Of a stretch of 64,000 nucleotides of DNA, positions 43,648 to 52,036 are shown one piece after another; the stretch's first letter is position 1; each line of letters begins with the position of its first letter. Position numbers and translations under genes: made by a program. The notes under the pieces were generated by a model, which saw nothing but the letters and a program-made list of their open reading frames with translations, was not told the origin of the DNA and searched no databases. The stretch is from Streptomyces sp. HUAS CB01 (lineage in GTDB: Bacteria; Actinomycetota; Actinomycetes; Streptomycetales; Streptomycetaceae). The stretch lies in contig NZ_CP129137.1 in the NCBI RefSeq assembly GCF_030406905.1, forward strand, positions 5,983,501 through 6,047,500. Reading direction: 5' to 3'.

Positions 43648-44065
43648 ACCAGACCGCCTTGCCCCGCGCGGTCGGACGGTGCCCGCACGCCGCGCTCAGC
43701 GTACGCACCAGCAGCAGCCCGCGGCCGTTCTCCTGCCAGGGGTCGGGCATCGCGTACGGGGGCGGCCCGGACAGATCGCCGGGCGGGGACGGGTCGGGGT
43801 CGTGCACCTCGACCCGGCAGCCCTCCGGCAGCAGCTCCACCGCGAGCTCGATGGGGGAGACCCCGTCGGTGTGCTCCACGGCATTGGCGACGAGCTCGGC
43901 CGTGAGCAGCTCCGCCGTGTCGCAGTCGGCCCCCTCCTCGACGTCCGCCAGCGCGGTACGCACCAGGGCGCGCGCGATCGGCACCGCCGCAGTGGTGTGC
44001 GGCAGTGCGATCCGCCAGAGGCCGGTGGCCTCGACGGCAGGGGCGGTTCCGGGGGAGTGGGACAA
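43616..44065 (-). CDS. Anti-sigma-type ATP-binding protein (HATPase_c)
   Basis: The 149-residue protein is a stand-alone GHKL ATPase of the RsbW/SpoIIAB-like group abundant in Streptomyces. The N box reads TAELVANAVEHTDG, the G1 box DPDPSPPGDLSG is degenerate, and the G2 region is NGRGLLLVRTLSAACG. Such proteins bind sigma factors or anti-sigma antagonists and may phosphorylate the latter. The start is a TTG with a poor ribosome site, the first available in frame. The 3' end overlaps the convergent permease gene by 32 bp. Partners are not in the window, unless they include the SpoIIE phosphatases upstream. Confidence 0.85.
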   Translation of the reverse strand: MSHSPGTAPAVEATGLWRIALPHTTAAVPIARALVRTALADVEEGADCDTAELLTAELVANAVEHTDGVSPIELAVELLPEGCRVEVHDPDPSPPGDLSGPPPYAMPDPWQENGRGLLLVRTLSAACGHRPTARGKAVWFRLLGAPAQA

Positions 44066-44305
44066 GGCTCTGATTCCGATCGCGGCGCACGAGGGCCGGT
44101 ACTGCGTCTGGTACTGGTTTCAACCTTACGAGACGGAATCAGCGGGCCCGGCAGAGCCCCCTGCCGCTCCGGCCGGCCGGTGCCGCACCCGTGAACCGCC
44201 GGGCCCCGCGCCACACCCAGACACGCCCTCCGCCGAGCCGCGGGCCTCCCCGCTCGTCGTCAGCCTTCACCCGAGCCGCCGTCTCTCCGTGTGTTATCGC
44301 GCCCT

Positions 44306-44321
44306 CGTGACGGAAGTCACG
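44306..44321. promoter_or_regulatory. Inverted repeat CGTGAC-N4-GTCACG (operator A)
   Basis: CGTGAC (44306-44311) and GTCACG (44316-44321) form a perfect 6-bp inverted repeat with GGAA between, 71 bases before the enoyl-CoA hydratase start. The same TGAC-N4-GTCA core occurs in the divergent promoter at 50372. The site also fits the Crp pattern GTG-N6-GNCAC. An AT-rich GATAAATT lies just downstream and could be part of the promoter. Confidence 0.6.
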
Positions 44322-44391
44322 GAAGAGTGATAAATTCGGGTGGCAGGCAGACGTGGGACGAAACGCGCCCACCGAAGGAGGCCACACGTCC

Positions 44392-45219
44392 ATGAGCCCC
44401 TTTCCGAGCTCCGCACCCCGCACCGAGGACTGGCGTCACATCCGCCTGACCAGGCAGGACGGCGTCGCCACCGTCACCCTCGACCGCCCGGAGAAACTCA
44501 ACGCGCTCACCTTCGGCGCCTACGCCGACCTGCGCGATCTGCTCGCCGAACTCTCCCGGGAACGCTCCGTGCGCGCCCTGGTCCTCGCCGGCGAGGGCCG
44601 CGGCTTCTGCTCCGGCGGCGACGTCGACGACATCATCGGCGCCACCCTCGCCATGGACACCGCCCAGCTCCTCGACTTCAACCGGATGACCGGCCAGGTC
44701 GTGCGCGCCCTGCGCGAATGCCCCTTCCCCGTGATCGCCGCGGTCCACGGCGTCGCCGCCGGAGCCGGAGCCGTCCTCGCCCTCGCCGCCGACTTCCGCG
44801 TCGCCGACCCCACCGCCCGGTTCTCGTTCCTCTTCACCAAGGTCGGACTCTCCGGCGGGGACATGGGCGCCGCCTACCTGCTGCCCCGCGTCGTCGGACT
44901 CGGCCACGCCACCCGGCTGCTGATGCTCGGCGAACCCGTCCGCGCCACCGAGGCCGAACGCATCGGACTCATCAGCGAACTCACCGAGGAGGGCCAGGCC
45001 GACAAGGCCGCCGCCGATCTGGCCCGCCGTCTCGCCGACGGCCCCGCCCTCGCCCACGCCCAGACCAAGGCCCTGCTCACCGCGGAACTCGACATGCCGC
45101 TCGCCGCCTCGGTCGAACTCGACGCCGCCACCCAGGCGCTGCTGATGAACGGCGAGGACTACGCCGAGTTCCACGCCGCCTTCACCGAGAAGCGCGCCCC
45201 GAACTGGCAGGGCCGATGA
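44392..45219 (+). CDS. Enoyl-CoA hydratase/isomerase family protein
   Basis: The 275-residue crotonase-fold enzyme shows TVTLDRPEKLNALTF, the oxyanion-hole segment GEGRGFCSGGDVDD and AVHGVAAGAGAVLALAADFR. A Glu/Asp pair for hydration is not obvious (FTKVGLSGGDMGA has Gly-Gly-Asp near the second position), so hydrolase, isomerase or C-C cleavage activity is also possible. GAAGGAGG precedes the ATG by 10 bases; an upstream start would skip this site. It is the first gene of the operon with the fused aromatic-CoA monooxygenase/reductase, whose start overlaps its stop, so it probably processes the non-aromatic CoA product of that enzyme. Confidence 0.92.
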   Translation: MSPFPSSAPRTEDWRHIRLTRQDGVATVTLDRPEKLNALTFGAYADLRDLLAELSRERSVRALVLAGEGRGFCSGGDVDDIIGATLAMDTAQLLDFNRMTGQVVRALRECPFPVIAAVHGVAAGAGAVLALAADFRVADPTARFSFLFTKVGLSGGDMGAAYLLPRVVGLGHATRLLMLGEPVRATEAERIGLISELTEEGQADKAAADLARRLADGPALAHAQTKALLTAELDMPLAASVELDAATQALLMNGEDYAEFHAAFTEKRAPNWQGR

Positions 45220-47648
45220 CCCCGCCCGCCGCCCCGGACACCCCGCCCCGCGCCCAGGACACCCCTGACACCCCCCGAGCCGCCCCCGGCCCACCACGAC
45301 GCGACACCGCCCTGCGCATCGCCGTCGTCGGCGGCGGCCCCGGCGGCCTGTACGCCGCCGCACTCCTCAAACGCCTCGACCCCGCACGCGACATCACCGT
45401 CTGGGAACGCAACGCCCCCGACGACACCTTCGGCTTCGGAGTCGTCCTCTCCGACGAGACGCTCGGCGGCATCGAACACGCCGACCCCACCGTCTACCGC
45501 GCACTCCAGCGCGCCTTCGTCCGCTGGGACGACATCGACATCGTCCGCCGCGGCCACACCCTCACCTCCGGCGGACACGGATTCGCCGCACTCGGCCGCC
45601 GTACCCTCCTGCGCATCCTCCACGACCGCTGCGAGGAACTCGGCGTACGGCTCCGCTTCCGCACCCCCGCCCCACTCGCGGCCGAACTCGCCCGCCGGCA
45701 CGACCTCGTCATCGCCGCCGACGGCATCAACAGCACCACCCGCGCCGCGCACGCCGACGTCTTCCGGCCCCGCGTGACCACCCACCGATGCCGCTACATC
45801 TGGCTCGCCGCCGACTTCGCCCTCGACGCCTTCCGCTTCGACATCGCCGAGACCGAACACGGCGTCATGCAACTCCACGGCTACCCCTTCGAACGCCCCG
45901 GACCCGCACCCCACCAGCGGACCGGACACCCCGGCGAGCCCCCCACGACCGGCGCCTCCACCGTCATCGTCGAGATGCGCGAGGAAGTCTGGCGCGCCGC
46001 CGGCCTCGACGAGTGCGACGAACAGCAGTCCGCGGAACGCTGCGCCAAGATCTTCGCCGACGCCCTCGGCGGGCGGCCCCTCCGCGGCAACAACTCCGCC
46101 TGGACCGCGTTCCGCACCGTCGTCAACGAACGCTGGTCCCACGGCAACACCGTCCTCCTCGGCGACGCCGCCCACACCGCCCACTTCTCCATCGGCTCCG
46201 GCACCAAACTCGCCGTCGAGGACGCCCTGGCCCTCGCCGCCTGCATCGAGGAACACCCCACCCTCCCCGACGCCCTCACCGCCTACGAGGCCGAACGCCG
46301 CCCCGTCGTCGAATCCACCCAGCGCGCCGCAGCCGCCAGCCTCCGCTGGTTCGAGGAACTCCACACCTACGTCGACCAGCCGCCCCGGCAGTTCGCCTTC
46401 AACCTCCTCACCCGCAGCCGGCGTGTCACCCACGACAACCTCCGGCTGCGCGACCCCGCCTTCACCCGCACCGTCGAGGACGACTTCGGCTGCCCGCCCG
46501 GCACCCCGCCCATGTTCACGCCCCTGCGACTGCGCGGACTGACCCTGCGCAACCGGGTCGTCGTCTCACCCATGGACATGTACTCCGCCACCGACGGCAA
46601 CCCCGGCGACTTCCACCTCGTCCACCTCGGGGCCCGAGCCCTCGGCGGAGCCGGACTCGTCATGACCGAGATGGTCTGCGTCAGCGCCGACGGCCGCATC
46701 ACCCCCGGCTGCACCGGCCTCTACACCGACGCCCACACCACCGCCTGGCGCCGCGTCACCGACTTCGTCCACGACCAGGCCCCCGGCACCGCCATCGGCG
46801 TCCAGCTCGGCCACTCCGGCCGCAAAGGCTCCACCCGGCTCATGTGGGACGGCATCGACCAGCCCCTGCCCGACGGCAACTGGCCCCTCGTCGCCGCCTC
46901 ACCCCTCCCGTACCGGACCGGCGTCAACCAGACACCCCACCAGCTCGACCGTGACGGACTCGCCCTCGTCCGCGACCAGTTCGCCGCCGCCGCCCGCCGC
47001 GCCGCCGACAGCGGATTCGACCTCCTCGAACTCCACTGCGCCCACGGCTATCTCCTCTCCGGCTTCCTCTCCCCGCTCACCAACCACCGCACCGACGCCT
47101 ACGGGGGCAGCCTCGCCAACCGCCTCCGCTACCCCCTCGAAGTCTTCGACACCGTCCGCGACATCTGGCCCGACGACCTGCCGATGACCGTCCGGATCTC
47201 CGCCACCGACTGGGCCGCCGGCGGCACCACGGCCGACGACGCCGTCGAGATCGCACGTGCCTTCGCCGCCCACGGCGCCGACGCCATCGACGTCTCCACC
47301 GGCCAGGTCGTCCCCGACGAACGCCCCGAGTACGGCCGCTCCTTCCAGACCCCGTTCGCCGACCGCATCCGCAACACCCTCCGCGTCCCCGTCATTGCCG
47401 TCGGCGCGATCTCCTCCTGGGACGACGTCAACTCACTCCTCCTCGCAGGCCGCACCGACCTGTGCGCCCTGGCCAGGCCCCACCTCTACGACCCCCACTG
47501 GACACTCCACGCCGCCGCCGAACAGAACTACACAGGCCCCGCCGCACCCTGGCCCGCGCCCTACCGCGCCGGCAGCCGCACACCCCCCACCGGCCGCACC
47601 GACGCCCCCAGACCACGCCTCACCCTCACCGGGAAGCCGCAGCCGTAG
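45216..47648 (+). CDS. Fused FAD monooxygenase / old yellow enzyme (2-aminobenzoyl-CoA monooxygenase-reductase type)
   Basis: The 810-residue protein has a leader rich in Pro, an N-terminal FAD monooxygenase (about 33-410; VGGGPGGLYAAALL, DLVIAADGINSTTR, LLGDAAHTAHFSIGSGTKLAVEDALAL) and a C-terminal old-yellow-enzyme domain (about 420-790; NRVVVSPMDMYSA, GVQLGHSGRKGS, ELHCAHGYLLSGFLSPLTN, RTDAYGGSLANR). This fusion is characteristic of 2-aminobenzoyl-CoA monooxygenase/reductase and of salicylyl-CoA 5-hydroxylase relatives: hydroxylation and then ring reduction, dearomatising the CoA ester. A CoA ligase, acyl-CoA dehydrogenase and RidA nearby favour anthranilate. The ATG overlaps the enoyl-CoA hydratase stop. 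Confidence 0.93.
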   Translation: MTPPAAPDTPPRAQDTPDTPRAAPGPPRRDTALRIAVVGGGPGGLYAAALLKRLDPARDITVWERNAPDDTFGFGVVLSDETLGGIEHADPTVYRALQRAFVRWDDIDIVRRGHTLTSGGHGFAALGRRTLLRILHDRCEELGVRLRFRTPAPLAAELARRHDLVIAADGINSTTRAAHADVFRPRVTTHRCRYIWLAADFALDAFRFDIAETEHGVMQLHGYPFERPGPAPHQRTGHPGEPPTTGASTVIVEMREEVWRAAGLDECDEQQSAERCAKIFADALGGRPLRGNNSAWTAFRTVVNERWSHGNTVLLGDAAHTAHFSIGSGTKLAVEDALALAACIEEHPTLPDALTAYEAERRPVVESTQRAAAASLRWFEELHTYVDQPPRQFAFNLLTRSRRVTHDNLRLRDPAFTRTVEDDFGCPPGTPPMFTPLRLRGLTLRNRVVVSPMDMYSATDGNPGDFHLVHLGARALGGAGLVMTEMVCVSADGRITPGCTGLYTDAHTTAWRRVTDFVHDQAPGTAIGVQLGHSGRKGSTRLMWDGIDQPLPDGNWPLVAASPLPYRTGVNQTPHQLDRDGLALVRDQFAAAARRAADSGFDLLELHCAHGYLLSGFLSPLTNHRTDAYGGSLANRLRYPLEVFDTVRDIWPDDLPMTVRISATDWAAGGTTADDAVEIARAFAAHGADAIDVSTGQVVPDERPEYGRSFQTPFADRIRNTLRVPVIAVGAISSWDDVNSLLLAGRTDLCALARPHLYDPHWTLHAAAEQNYTGPAAPWPAPYRAGSRTPPTGRTDAPRPRLTLTGKPQP

Positions 47649-47649
47649 T

Positions 47650-47714
47650 CCCGGAAAGCCGCCCCGGCCGGCAGCCCCGGAAAGCCCCGCCGCAGCCGGC
47701 GGCCCCGGAAAGCC
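47650..47714. repeat. Three short direct repeats in convergent gap
   Basis: CCCGGAAAGCC occurs at 47650, 47676 and 47704 (spacing 26 and 28 bp) in the 150-bp gap between the fused monooxygenase gene and the convergent PaaX-like gene. The role is unknown; local duplication is the simplest explanation. Confidence 0.75.
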
Positions 47715-47798
47715 GCACCCCGGCGGGCCGGACCGGCCGGCCCGCGGCCCACCCGCCGTACGGGAACAGCCGCCGCCGGTACCGCGCACACCGGGCGC

Positions 47799-48614
47799 TC
47801 ACACGCCGGCAGACCGGACGAACCCCGCACCCGCGTCGCGCAACCGCTCGTGCAACGCCGAGAACACCGCCGCCGAACGCCCGCCCGGCCAGCCCGCCGG
47901 CAACAGCTCCGCAGGCAGCCCCGGATCCGCGTACGGCAACCGGCGCCACGAATCCAGCGCCAGGAGATAGTCCCGGTACGCCTCCTCGGCCGACGTCTCC
48001 CCCCGCGACTCCCACGCCCGCAGCACCGGACCGTGCACGTCCAGGAACTCCTCGTGCTGCTTGGCCACCCCCGCCAGGTCCCACCAGCGGCCCACCGCCT
48101 CGGCCGTCGCCGCGAACCCCAGATGCTCGCCCCGGAACAGATCCACATACGGGTCCAGCTGCAGCCGCCGCAGCGTGTGCCGCGTCTCCTCGAAGAAACG
48201 CGCCGGCGCGATCCACACCCCCGGCGCCGCCGTCCCGAACCCCAGCCGGCCCAGACGCGACCGCAGCAGATGCCGCTTGTGCCGCTCCGCCTCCGGCACC
48301 GAGAACACGGCCAGCACCCAGCCGTCCGACAACAACGCCGCACGGCCGCCGAAAATGCGCTCGTCGCCGTCGTCCAGCAGCTGCCGGGCGTCGGCCGACA
48401 GGGCGTAGCCCGCCGCCCCGGACGCCGTCCGCTCCGGGACGAGCAGTCCCCGCCGCTTCAGCCGCGACACCGACGAACGCACCGAAGGGGCGTCCACCCC
48501 CACCGCCCCCAGCAGCCGGATCAGCTCCGCCACCGCGAACGGCCCCGCCGACTCGCGTCCGTACGCGCCGTACAGGGTGACGATCAGGGAACGGGGAGTG
48601 TGCTGCTCGGCCAC
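47799..48614 (-). CDS. PaaX-family transcriptional regulator
   Basis: The 271-residue protein begins with a winged helix (PRSLIVTLYGAYGRESAGPFAVAELIRLLGAVG, then RSSVSRLKRRGLLVPER) and continues with the PaaX central and C-terminal domains (GRWWDLAGVAKQHEEFLD, YRDYLLALDSWRRLPYADPGLPAELLPAGWPG). PaaX proteins repress aromatic-CoA catabolic genes and are released by the aryl-CoA ester, here probably 2-aminobenzoyl-CoA. GTG start with weak ribosome site next to an 8-bp GTGATCAC palindrome. It is the natural candidate to bind the TGAC-N4-GTCA sites at 44308 and 50372. Confidence 0.93.
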   Translation of the reverse strand: MAEQHTPRSLIVTLYGAYGRESAGPFAVAELIRLLGAVGVDAPSVRSSVSRLKRRGLLVPERTASGAAGYALSADARQLLDDGDERIFGGRAALLSDGWVLAVFSVPEAERHKRHLLRSRLGRLGFGTAAPGVWIAPARFFEETRHTLRRLQLDPYVDLFRGEHLGFAATAEAVGRWWDLAGVAKQHEEFLDVHGPVLRAWESRGETSAEEAYRDYLLALDSWRRLPYADPGLPAELLPAGWPGGRSAAVFSALHERLRDAGAGFVRSAGV

Positions 48615-48676
48615 GTGATCACTCTAGGCCGTGCCCGCCACACGGCGCCGTCAGCCCGAGGACCGGGCGGGATGTG

Positions 48677-50323
48677 TCAGACACCGCCCGCGCCCCGCAG
48701 GCGGAACCGCTGCAGTTTCCCCGTCGGCGTGCGCGGCAACGCGTCCATGAAGACGATCGCCCGCGGACACTTGTACGGCACCAACCGCGTCTTCACGAAC
48801 TCCCGCAGCGCCTCGGCACCCGCCTCGTCCCGCGCGGCACCGTCGCGCAGCACCACGTACGCCGCCACGATCTGGCCCCGCAGCTCGTCGGCACGGCCGA
48901 CCACCGCCGCCTCCACCACGTCGGGATGCGCGAGGAGCGCGTCCTCCACCTCCGGCCCGGCGATGTTGTACCCCGCCGAGATGATCATGTCGTCGGCGCG
49001 GGCCACATAGCGGAACCACCCGTCCGGCTCCCGCACATACGTGTCACCCGTCAGATTCCAGCCGTCCCGCACGTACACGCCCTGCCGCGGATCGGACAGA
49101 TAGCGGCAGCCCACCGGCCCCCGCACGGCCAGCAGCCCCGGCTCACCGTCCGGCACCGGCACCCCGGAGTCCCCGTCCACCACCCGCGCCTCCCAGCCCG
49201 GCACCGGCACACCCGTCGTCCCCGGCCTGATGTCCCCGTCCGCCGCCGAGATGAAGATGTGCAGCAGCTCGGTCGCCCCGATGCCGTTGATGATCCGCAG
49301 CCCCGTCCGCTCCCGCCACGCCTGCCACGTCGCGGCCGGCAGGTTCTCCCCGGCCGACACACAGCGCCGCAGCGAGGAGACGTCGTGACCGCCGACCCCG
49401 TCCAGCATCACCCGGTACGCCGTCGGCGCCGTGAACAGCACCGACACCCGGTGCTCGGCGATCGCCGGCAGCAACTGCCCCGGTCCCGCCTGCTCCAGCA
49501 GCAGCGCCGACGCCCCCGCCCGCAGCGGGAACACCACCAGACCACCCAGACCGAACGTGAAACCGAGCGGAGGGCTCCCCGCGAACACATCGTCCGGCGT
49601 CGGCCGCAGCACCCGCGCCGAGAACGTGTCGGCCACCGCCAGCACGTCCCGGTGGAAATGCATGCACCCCTTGGGCCGGCCCGTCGTCCCGCTCGTGAAC
49701 GCGATCAGCGCCACGTCGTCCGCCGCCGTCTCCACCGCCCGGAACCCCGCCGGCTCGCCCTCCGCCAGCCGCAGCAGATCGTCGGGCCCGTCCCCGCCGA
49801 ACGCCGTGACCCGCAGCCCCGGCACCTCCGCCTTCACCAGCTCGTCCACGGACCGGATGTCGCACAGGGCATGCGTCACCTGTGCGATGTCACACATGAC
49901 CGCCAGCTCCCGGGCCCGCTGCTGGGCGAGCACCGTCACCGCCACCGCGCCCGCCTTCATCACCGCGAGCCAGCACGCGGCCAGCCACGGCGTCGTCGGG
50001 CCCCGCAGCAGCACCCGGTTGCCGGGCACCACGCCCAGCTCACCGGTCAGCACGTGCGCGATCCGGTCCACCCGCTCACGCAGCTCCCCGTACGTCCAGA
50101 CGCCGCCCGTCCCGTCACGGAACGCGGCACGGCCGCCCCCGTACCGGTCGATCGTGGCGTCCAGCAGCTCCGCACCGCAGTTGAGCCGCTCCGGATACCG
50201 CAGCTCCGGCAGCGCGAACAGCAGCCGCGGCCACTGCTCCGGCGGAGGCAGACGGTCCCGCGTGAACGTGTCGTGATGAGCCGAGGGAGTCAGCTCCGGG
50301 CCGGCCGAGGGTGTCAGCACCAT
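48677..50323 (-). CDS. 2-aminobenzoate-CoA ligase-like AMP-forming enzyme
   Basis: The 548-residue adenylating enzyme activates an aromatic acid with ATP and CoA. It has AFTSGTTGRPKG (P-loop), GATELLHIF, the GWNLTGDTYVREPDGW and ADDMIISAGYNIAGPEVE hinge region, and C-terminal PTGKLQRF. Its N-terminal DTFTRDRLPPPEQWPRLLF resembles anthranilate- and benzoate-CoA ligases. Active-site selectivity cannot be proved by eye. It is divergent from the acyl-CoA dehydrogenase gene and 62 bp upstream of the PaaX-like gene on the same strand. The predicted product, 2-aminobenzoyl-CoA, is the substrate of the fused monooxygenase. Confidence 0.9.
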   Translation of the reverse strand: MVLTPSAGPELTPSAHHDTFTRDRLPPPEQWPRLLFALPELRYPERLNCGAELLDATIDRYGGGRAAFRDGTGGVWTYGELRERVDRIAHVLTGELGVVPGNRVLLRGPTTPWLAACWLAVMKAGAVAVTVLAQQRARELAVMCDIAQVTHALCDIRSVDELVKAEVPGLRVTAFGGDGPDDLLRLAEGEPAGFRAVETAADDVALIAFTSGTTGRPKGCMHFHRDVLAVADTFSARVLRPTPDDVFAGSPPLGFTFGLGGLVVFPLRAGASALLLEQAGPGQLLPAIAEHRVSVLFTAPTAYRVMLDGVGGHDVSSLRRCVSAGENLPAATWQAWRERTGLRIINGIGATELLHIFISAADGDIRPGTTGVPVPGWEARVVDGDSGVPVPDGEPGLLAVRGPVGCRYLSDPRQGVYVRDGWNLTGDTYVREPDGWFRYVARADDMIISAGYNIAGPEVEDALLAHPDVVEAAVVGRADELRGQIVAAYVVLRDGAARDEAGAEALREFVKTRLVPYKCPRAIVFMDALPRTPTGKLQRFRLRGAGGV

Positions 50324-50371
50324 TTCGCCCCCTTGTCGTGGTGGGGTCGCGCAACGAGCGTAGCGTGATGG

Positions 50372-50383
50372 TGACGACAGTCA
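50372..50383. promoter_or_regulatory. Inverted repeat TGAC-N4-GTCA (operator B)
   Basis: TGACGACAGTCA contains TGAC and GTCA arms separated by 4 bases, the same geometry and arms as the repeat at 44308-44319. It lies in the 145-bp divergent region between the CoA ligase and acyl-CoA dehydrogenase genes, 49 bases before the ligase start codon. Confidence 0.6.
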
Positions 50384-50468
50384 ACGGTCCGCGATAACCT
50401 GCTGCGCGAGGCCGCTGCGCAACAGCACCAACCGCCCCGTGATCCGGCCGCAGGAAGTGGGGAACCGG

Positions 50469-51608
50469 ATGCCCGCATTCTCGCTCGAACCGGAACAGAC
50501 CGCCTGGTGCGCCGAACTGCGCACCCTGGCCACCGAACGACTGCGCCCCCTCGCCGAGAAGGGCGAACCCGGCCGCGTCAACCGGCCGCTCCTCACCGCG
50601 CTCGGCGAACTCGGCCTCCTGGAAAGACTGTTCACCGCCGGCGCGCTCGACCTCTGCCTGATGCGCGAATCCCTCGCCCACGGCTGCACCGAGGCCGAGA
50701 CCGCCCTCGCCCTCCAGGGACTCGGCGCCCACCCGCTCCACCGATCGGGTACCCCCGCCCAGCGCGACCGCTGGCTCCCCGCCGTCGTCACCGGCCGCGC
50801 CGTCGCCGCCTTCGCCCTCAGCGAGCCCGACGCCGGATCCGACGCCGCCGCCCTCGCCCTCCACGCCGCCCCCGAACCGCACGGCCCCGGCTGGAGGCTC
50901 ACCGGCGAGAAACTCTGGATCTCCAACGCCCCCGAGGCCGACTTCTGCACCGTCTTCGCCCGCACGGGTGAAGCCCCCGGCGCCCGCGGCATCACCGCCT
51001 TCCTCGTCCCCGCCGACCGCCCCGGACTCACCGGCCGGCCCCTCGACATGCTCTCCCCCCACCCGATCGGCGCCCTCACCTTCGACGGCGTCCCCGTCAC
51101 CCCCGACGACGTCCTCGGCCGGCCCGGCGCCGGCTTCCGCGTCGCCATGGACACCCTCAACCTCTTCCGCCCCAGCGTCGGCGCCTTCGCCGTCGGCATG
51201 GCCCAGGCCGCACTCGACGCCACCCTCCACCACACCGCACACCGCAGCGCCTTCGGCGCCCCCCTGAAGAACCTCCAGGCCGTCTCCCACCAGGCAGCGG
51301 AGATGGCCACCCGGACCGAAGCCGCCCGCCTCCTCGTCCACGCCGCGGCCTGCGCCTACGACGACGGCGCCCCCGACGTGCCCCGCCGCTCCGCCATGGC
51401 CAAACTGTTCGCGACCGAAACCGCCCAGTACGTCGTCGACACGGCGGTGCAACTGCACGGCGCACGCGCACTCCAGCGCGGCCATCTGCTCGAACACCTT
51501 TACCGGGAGGTGCGCGCCCCACGCATCTACGAAGGCGCCAGCGAGGTCCAGCGCAGCATCATCGCCAAGGAGCTGTACGCCACCGGCACCCAGGAGACCA
51601 CCGGATGA
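50469..51608 (+). CDS. Acyl-CoA dehydrogenase
   Basis: The 379-residue flavoenzyme has the family segments AAFALSEPDAGSDAAAL, WRLTGEKLWISNAPEAD, and QLHGARALQRGHLLEHLYREVRAPRIYEGASEVQRSIIAKEL; the Glu in RIYEGASE corresponds to the catalytic base of many acyl-CoA dehydrogenases. FAD-dependent alpha,beta-desaturation of an alicyclic CoA ester made from 2-aminobenzoyl-CoA is the likely role. The ATG at 50469 follows GGAAGTGGGGAA; a GTG at 50439 is possible. It is translationally coupled (ATGA) to the RidA gene. Confidence 0.93.
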   Translation: MPAFSLEPEQTAWCAELRTLATERLRPLAEKGEPGRVNRPLLTALGELGLLERLFTAGALDLCLMRESLAHGCTEAETALALQGLGAHPLHRSGTPAQRDRWLPAVVTGRAVAAFALSEPDAGSDAAALALHAAPEPHGPGWRLTGEKLWISNAPEADFCTVFARTGEAPGARGITAFLVPADRPGLTGRPLDMLSPHPIGALTFDGVPVTPDDVLGRPGAGFRVAMDTLNLFRPSVGAFAVGMAQAALDATLHHTAHRSAFGAPLKNLQAVSHQAAEMATRTEAARLLVHAAACAYDDGAPDVPRRSAMAKLFATETAQYVVDTAVQLHGARALQRGHLLEHLYREVRAPRIYEGASEVQRSIIAKELYATGTQETTG

Positions 51609-52003
51609 GCCTCGAACGCATCAACCCGCCCGGGCTGTCACCCGCCAGCGGCTTCTCCCACGCCGTCGCCGCCACCGGCTCCCGACTGGTCTTCCTCGCC
51701 GGCCAGACCGCACTCGACGCCGACGGCAAGGTGACCGGCGACGGCCTCGTCGAACAGTTCGAGACCGCCCTCGCCAACCTCCTCGCCGCCCTCTCCGCGG
51801 CCGGCGGCACCCCCCACGACCTCGCCCGCGTCACCGTCTACGCCACCGACGTCGCCGACTACCGCCACCACGCAGCCGAACTCGGCCGCGTCTGGCACCG
51901 GCTCGCCGGCCGCGACTACCCCGCCATGGCGGTCATCGGCGCCGTACGCCTCTGGGACGAACAGGCCCTCGTCGAACTCGACGGAGTAGCCGTACTGCCC
52001 TGA
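51605..52003 (+). CDS. RidA/YjgF-family deaminase
   Basis: The 132-residue trimeric-fold protein shows GFSHAVAATGSRLVFLAGQTALDADGK, LARVTVYATDVADYRHHAAEL and the C-terminal ALVELDGVAVLP. RidA proteins hydrolyse enamines/imines to ketones and ammonia. In a pathway that dearomatises a 2-amino substituted ring, an enamine-CoA intermediate is expected, so this gene fits well and argues for anthranilate rather than salicylate as substrate. The conserved Arg of hydrolytic RidA (usually in a GAVRLW-like segment) is present. Start ATG overlaps the dehydrogenase stop. Confidence 0.92.
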   Translation: MSLERINPPGLSPASGFSHAVAATGSRLVFLAGQTALDADGKVTGDGLVEQFETALANLLAALSAAGGTPHDLARVTVYATDVADYRHHAAELGRVWHRLAGRDYPAMAVIGAVRLWDEQALVELDGVAVLP

Positions 52004-52036
52004 CCCCCGTCGACCGCCGGCGCGGACCGACCGGCG

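Noticed and set aside
48615..48622. GTGATCAC palindrome beside the PaaX-like start as operator
   Set aside because: The same octamer occurs inside the pnkp terminator (38896-38903), and it does not resemble the TGAC-N4-GTCA pair; likely chance.
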